From assembly GCF_003583925.1 (NCBI RefSeq), contig NZ_QYCN01000001.1, positions 106,094-170,093 of the forward strand: a DNA stretch of 64,000 nucleotides, written 5' to 3'. Below, piece after piece: positions 60,988 through 64,000 of the stretch. Under the pieces are notes generated by a model, which was not told where the DNA came from, did not search any database, and saw nothing but the letters and a program-made list of their open reading frames with translations. The DNA is from Hymenobacter rubripertinctus. GTDB taxonomy: Bacteria > Bacteroidota > Bacteroidia > Cytophagales > Hymenobacteraceae. The stretch's first letter is position 1. Every line of letters starts with the position of its first letter. The position numbers and the translations under genes are program-made.

Positions 60988-61587
60988 CTACGCCACGTCG
61001 GGCAGGGCGGCCCCGGCCAGGTAGGCCCGCAGGCAGGCCGCTTCCCGGAGCCAGGCACTGCGGCGGGCGTCCAGCAGCACGGCCGCCACCGGGCCGGCCG
61101 GGGCGGCGGGGTCCAGGGCATCGGTAGCCTCTTCGAGCAGCCGGACCAGCCAGCGCCGCCGCCGCGCCAGGGCGGCTGCCTCAAGGGTAGTGGCAGAGGC
61201 ACTGGCGAGAAAGGCCAGCAGCAGCGGGCCGGCTACCAGGCGGCGGGCCGCTACGCCGTGGGCTGCCTGCAGGGCCGCGTACTGCTGGCCCAGGCGCCGG
61301 GCCTGGTAGTGGCACTCGGCCAGCCGGGCCAGCACCAGGGCCGGACCGGCCGACGGTACGGCAGCAGCCTCCGGGGCGGGTTCAGGCAGGGCGGTTGCGG
61401 TAGTTTCGGCCAGGGCCAGGGCCGCTACCCAGGGCCGCAGCCAGGGCCGGGCGTGGGCGGGCAGCTGCTCGCGGTCGGTTTCCACCAGGGCCAGCAGGGA
61501 GCGGCTCAGCCCCAGCCAGGGAGCCAGCATGGGCTGCGACAGGCCAAAGCAGCTGCGGACGGCGCGTAAGGAGGCGGCACTGCTCAT
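60988..61587 (-). CDS. Hypothetical protein with XRE-like HTH N-terminus
   Basis: 199 residues. The first ~45 (LRAVRSCFGLSQPMLAPWLG then SRSLLALVETDREQLP) fit a lambda-repressor-like helix-turn-helix. The rest is Ala/Leu/Arg-rich and probably helical, with no recognised domain. It could be a small regulator. Its composition is extremely GC- and Ala-rich, so frame support is moderate. Confidence 0.6.
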   Translation of the reverse strand: MSSAASLRAVRSCFGLSQPMLAPWLGLSRSLLALVETDREQLPAHARPWLRPWVAALALAETTATALPEPAPEAAAVPSAGPALVLARLAECHYQARRLGQQYAALQAAHGVAARRLVAGPLLLAFLASASATTLEAAALARRRRWLVRLLEEATDALDPAAPAGPVAAVLLDARRSAWLREAACLRAYLAGAALPDVA

Positions 61588-61939
61588 GGGCGAAAAAAAC
61601 CAGGGGAAGGCCCGATCAGAGGGACCACTTCAAACCTAACCGTTTTTTCATTGCCATCAAAAGCCGTTAGGTTACCCGTTACCTAACCGTTTTTCGCCCG
61701 GGCCGCTATAGTGTTAGGTAGTGGGTAACCTAACACTATAGCGGCCCGGGCGAAAAACGGTTAGGTAACGGGCGCGCGTCCGGCGACCCGGCCCGGCCTA
61801 GCAGATCAAGTACCCGTCTGCTTTCCGGCTTCGGCTCCTACCCTTATGCCTAGCCCTTAGCCACGCTGGCTCCCCCTGGCTTACGCTGGCCCGACTTACG
61901 CGGCGCTAAACCCACACCAGCGTAAACCGCACTGGCCTC
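61588..61939. other. Intergenic region with long inverted repeat
   Basis: 352 bases without a credible gene. It holds the 45-bp inverted repeat at 61675-61772, a partial third copy of its CCTAACCGTTTTT arm (61634-61647), and a short TTACGCTGG/CCAGCGTAA inverted pair (61889-61926). No TAnnTTTG element was seen. Confidence 0.6.
61675..61772. repeat. 45-bp perfect inverted repeat
   Basis: Arms 61675-61719 and 61728-61772 are perfectly complementary with an 8-base loop. The outer part reads CCCGTTACCTAACCG. It lies between two minus-strand genes and is much longer than a normal terminator. Confidence 0.92.
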
Positions 61940-63031
61940 CTACCGTTCTTTCAGCCAGTCGACCAGGCCGGTCCAGTACTCGGGGGCGGGCTGGGGCCAC
62001 TGCCACTGGCCATCGGGGCCGGTGCGGGCGGGCCGCAGGAAACCAGCCGTTGCCTGCGGAATAGTGCGGATTTCGGTGCCGCGGCGGTAGCCCAGGGCCG
62101 GGCGCAGGCGGCGGGCACTAACGGCGGCCTGCACGGTGGTATCGAGGCCGGCGTAGTAGGCCAGGGCCGGAATGCGGAGCCGGTTGAGCACCTGGTAGGG
62201 CTGGGCTGCCTCGCGGGTAGCAACGGGCGCGGCTTCCAGCACCACGAAGCTTGGGTGGGGCCGCTGGCCGGCGGCCCCGGCTACTTGCTGGCACCCCGGC
62301 CCGCGCCCCCAATAGCCCACCCGCCCCGAATCGACGGCGGCCTGGCGGCGCAAACCCGCCAGTGCGGCCACTGCCCCTTGCCAGGCCAGGGAATCGGGCG
62401 GGCCGGCGGCGGGGGCCGCCACGGGTACCAGCAGCGCCGCGATGCCGTGGCGGGCCAGGTAGGTGGCGCGGCGGGCGGCGGCGGCCGTGGCGGCGGGCGG
62501 CATGAGCAGGGCCAGGGCCGGGTGGCGGGCCAGGGTATCGTCGGGCAGCAGCAGGCGCAGGCGTTGGGTGCCCACGGCCAGGGTGGTTTCGCGGTAGCCC
62601 GGCGCGGCGGCCTCCCCCCGGCGCACCCACACAAAATCGGCCTGCACGCTGTCCCAGCTCAGCACACCCCGCAGGAAGTCGCCCTCGCGCACGGCCTGAA
62701 TCGTGATGCTGCCCGCCTGGTCGGGGTGCTGTTCCAGCACCAGCTGGGGGGCGCGGTAGCGGGCCGTGGCGGCGTCGAACTCCAGGCCCGGCACCTGGGG
62801 GAAGCTAACGGCCGCCGTGAGCTGGCCGGGCCGGGTTTCGCGCAGCTCCAGGGCCACCCGCAGCTCGGTGCCCTGGTAGCTGATGGGGCCTTCGTAGTGG
62901 CCCGTGGGCAGGGGCAGGGCCGTGGCCGCCTCGGAGCCACCGTTGCCGGAGCAGGCGCTCAGCAGCAGGGCCCCGGCCAGCAGCGGGCTCCAGCAGGCAA
63001 AACCAGCGGACGGCAAGCGAATCAGGTGCAC
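61940..63031 (-). CDS. Lipoprotein resembling an alpha/beta hydrolase, probably inactive
   Basis: 363 residues from GTG 63031; a TACCTTTG -7 element 27 bases upstream supports this start. Lipobox LLSAC with Cys27. Residues ~43-138 match the N-terminal beta domain of exported dienelactone/esterase-like hydrolases (TGHYEGPISYQGTELRV). The hydrolase part has VDSGRVGYWGRGPGC where the family has VDxxRIGxxGHSxGG, so Gly244 replaces the nucleophile serine. Near the C-terminus TAGFLRPARTG replaces NHLFQxxxTG, so the catalytic His is also missing. Asp297 may remain. Confidence 0.75.
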   Translation of the reverse strand: MHLIRLPSAGFACWSPLLAGALLLSACSGNGGSEAATALPLPTGHYEGPISYQGTELRVALELRETRPGQLTAAVSFPQVPGLEFDAATARYRAPQLVLEQHPDQAGSITIQAVREGDFLRGVLSWDSVQADFVWVRRGEAAAPGYRETTLAVGTQRLRLLLPDDTLARHPALALLMPPAATAAAARRATYLARHGIAALLVPVAAPAAGPPDSLAWQGAVAALAGLRRQAAVDSGRVGYWGRGPGCQQVAGAAGQRPHPSFVVLEAAPVATREAAQPYQVLNRLRIPALAYYAGLDTTVQAAVSARRLRPALGYRRGTEIRTIPQATAGFLRPARTGPDGQWQWPQPAPEYWTGLVDWLKER

Positions 63032-63057
63032 GGGAAAAACGGAGGGTGAAAGGCCGG

Positions 63058-63065
63058 CAAAGGTA
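63058..63065 (-). promoter_or_regulatory. -7 element of the hydrolase-like lipoprotein gene
   Basis: Minus strand TACCTTTG matches TAnnTTTG, 27 bases upstream of the GTG at 63031. Confidence 0.65.
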
Positions 63066-63161
63066 ACGGACTGAACCAGAACGTGGGCTGACAGGCCACG
63101 AGTACCCCACAGCCAGCACGCGACGCGAAGGGCCGCGTTTCTACAGACCACCGGGTGACAG

Positions 63162-63698
63162 TTACAGGCCTTTGCGCAGGATGAGGTCGGTTTGCACGTC
63201 GGAGCCCATGGGGAAGGCGTGCTCCCCGAGGGGGCGGAAGCCGAAGCGCTGGTAGAACAGGCGGGCGCGCTCGTTCTTTTCCCAGACGCCCAGCACCACG
63301 GCCCGGCACTTGTGCTGGCGGGCCTCCTCGATGGCCCGGCGCATGAGGGCCGCGCCCAGGCCGGTTCCAATCCAGTCTTCGGCCACGTAGAGCCGCTCGA
63401 TTTCCAGCCGGTCCTCGGGCGTCTTGTCGGGGTCGAGGCCCAGGGTGGAGCGCACTTTCAGCTTGGCGTAGCCCACCACTTCCTGCACCATCTGGGCCAG
63501 CAGAAACACCGTGTCGGGGTCCTGGAGCTCGGCCAGCTGCAAGGCCGGGCCGAAGGTGGCCGCCTCGTAGGCCGCCATATCCTCGGGGCGGTTCTGGGCG
63601 GCGTAGGTATCGTGGAACATGCGTTGGCCCATTTCGGCCAGTTGGGCCGCCGTGGCGGGGGTGCGTTTGGCAACGGTGATGCGGAGCGGAGACGTCAT
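63162..63698 (-). CDS. GNAT family N-acetyltransferase
   Basis: 178 residues from ATG 63698 (MTSPLRITVAKRTPATAAQL). Acetyl-CoA-binding motif A is IERLYVAEDWIGTGLGAALM, and the C-terminal KNERARLFYQRFGFRPLGEH is typical of GNAT enzymes. The closest pattern is the group annotated as ribosomal-protein-alanine or spermine/spermidine-type acetyltransferases, but the substrate cannot be assigned. A TACCTTTG element precedes it. Confidence 0.9.
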   Translation of the reverse strand: MTSPLRITVAKRTPATAAQLAEMGQRMFHDTYAAQNRPEDMAAYEAATFGPALQLAELQDPDTVFLLAQMVQEVVGYAKLKVRSTLGLDPDKTPEDRLEIERLYVAEDWIGTGLGAALMRRAIEEARQHKCRAVVLGVWEKNERARLFYQRFGFRPLGEHAFPMGSDVQTDLILRKGL

Positions 63699-63731
63699 GG
63701 GGCAGCGGGGCAAAGCGGGAAACGTGGACCG

Positions 63732-63739
63732 CAAAGGTA
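63732..63739 (-). promoter_or_regulatory. -7 element of the GNAT gene
   Basis: Minus strand TACCTTTG matches TAnnTTTG, 34 bases upstream of ATG 63698. It also supports this ATG over an in-frame codon further upstream. Confidence 0.65.
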
Positions 63740-63745
63740 GCGCGC

Positions 63746-63988
63746 CTAATCCACGGTGTCGTTGCCGCGCAGCTCGCGCCAGCCGTAGCGCAGCATCATC
63801 ACGGAGGCCACCAGCATCATCAGGCGCACGACCAGGGCCGTGGAGCTGAGGCCGCCGGTTCCCAGGCGCTGGTACTCGGCGTACATAATCCAGAGTTGCA
63901 GGCCCACGCCCAGCAGCAGCAGCACGCCGCCCGTCAGAAACAGCCAGGCAACGATACGACGGGTAGTGGGGGGAAGAGGCCAGGCCAT
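63746..63988 (-). CDS. Small two-span membrane protein
   Basis: 80 residues with two transmembrane segments (about 11-33 and 46-66) and short hydrophilic ends (basic N-terminus PTTRR, C-terminus ELRGNDTVD). No family was recognised. It lies upstream of the GNAT gene, but the GNAT promoter element sits just after its stop. Confidence 0.65.
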   Translation of the reverse strand: MAWPLPPTTRRIVAWLFLTGGVLLLLGVGLQLWIMYAEYQRLGTGGLSSTALVVRLMMLVASVMMLRYGWRELRGNDTVD

Positions 63989-64000
63989 AGGACAGGGGGT

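Overview
The window looks like a GC-rich chromosome segment from the Bacteroidota, most likely a Hymenobacter-like member of the Cytophagales. The evidence is threefold. Promoters carry the phylum's TAnnTTTG -7 element, several with a TTG/TTTG element 19-20 bases upstream. Gene order follows the Bacteroidota pattern tRNA-Tyr/Gly/Thr-tuf-tRNA-Trp-secE-nusG-rplKAJL-rpoBC-DUF3467-rpsL. Lipoproteins and a TonB-dependent receptor are frequent. The genus is an inference; the phylum call is strong.

Positions 1-38495 are all on the minus strand and hold the core gene-expression island. Read in the direction of transcription it runs: tRNA-Tyr, tRNA-Gly, tRNA-Thr, tuf; tRNA-Trp, secE, nusG, rplK, rplA, rplJ, rplL; rpoB, rpoC; a small membrane ORF and a DUF3467 gene; the str operon (rpsL, rpsG, fusA, rpsJ); an O-antigen-ligase-like gene; then the S10, spc and alpha clusters from rplC to rplQ, including secY, map, infA and rpoA. 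Hairpins and -7 elements divide this island into separate transcription units at rpsJ/rplC, rpsN/rpsH, rpsD/rpoA and rpoA/rplQ. Ribosomal proteins S3 and S5 carry RGG-like disordered tails, L17 and L22 carry long Ala/Lys/Glu tails, and S14, S4 and L36 are forms without intact zinc-binding cysteines.

Positions 35895-49540 are mixed housekeeping and envelope genes: an M1 aminopeptidase, a biotinyl carrier protein, pyrH and frr, then an ECF sigma/anti-sigma pair upstream of gmk and nadD, two LPS-type glycosyltransferases, an SDR oxidoreductase, a membrane protein, ahcY and a DUF4397 lipoprotein.

Positions 49688-64000 are accessory. They hold a THUMP-like methyltransferase, a 3-methyladenine DNA glycosylase, and a cobalamin riboswitch controlling a BtuB-like TonB receptor and a BtuG-like surface beta-propeller lipoprotein. 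Next come an HMA-AraC fusion regulator and a B12-binding-type radical SAM protein with an unusual CX4CX2C motif and an in-frame repeat insertion. The rest is small unknown genes, a lipoprotein that looks like a catalytically dead alpha/beta hydrolase, a GNAT acetyltransferase and a small membrane protein. Long, near-perfect inverted repeats (27-54 bp arms) lie between many of these genes.

No rRNA gene, transposase, CRISPR array or phage gene was seen. The most interesting points are the low-complexity ribosomal protein tails, the riboswitch-BtuB-BtuG module near a B12-type radical SAM gene, the repeat inserted into that gene, and the family of long hairpins.
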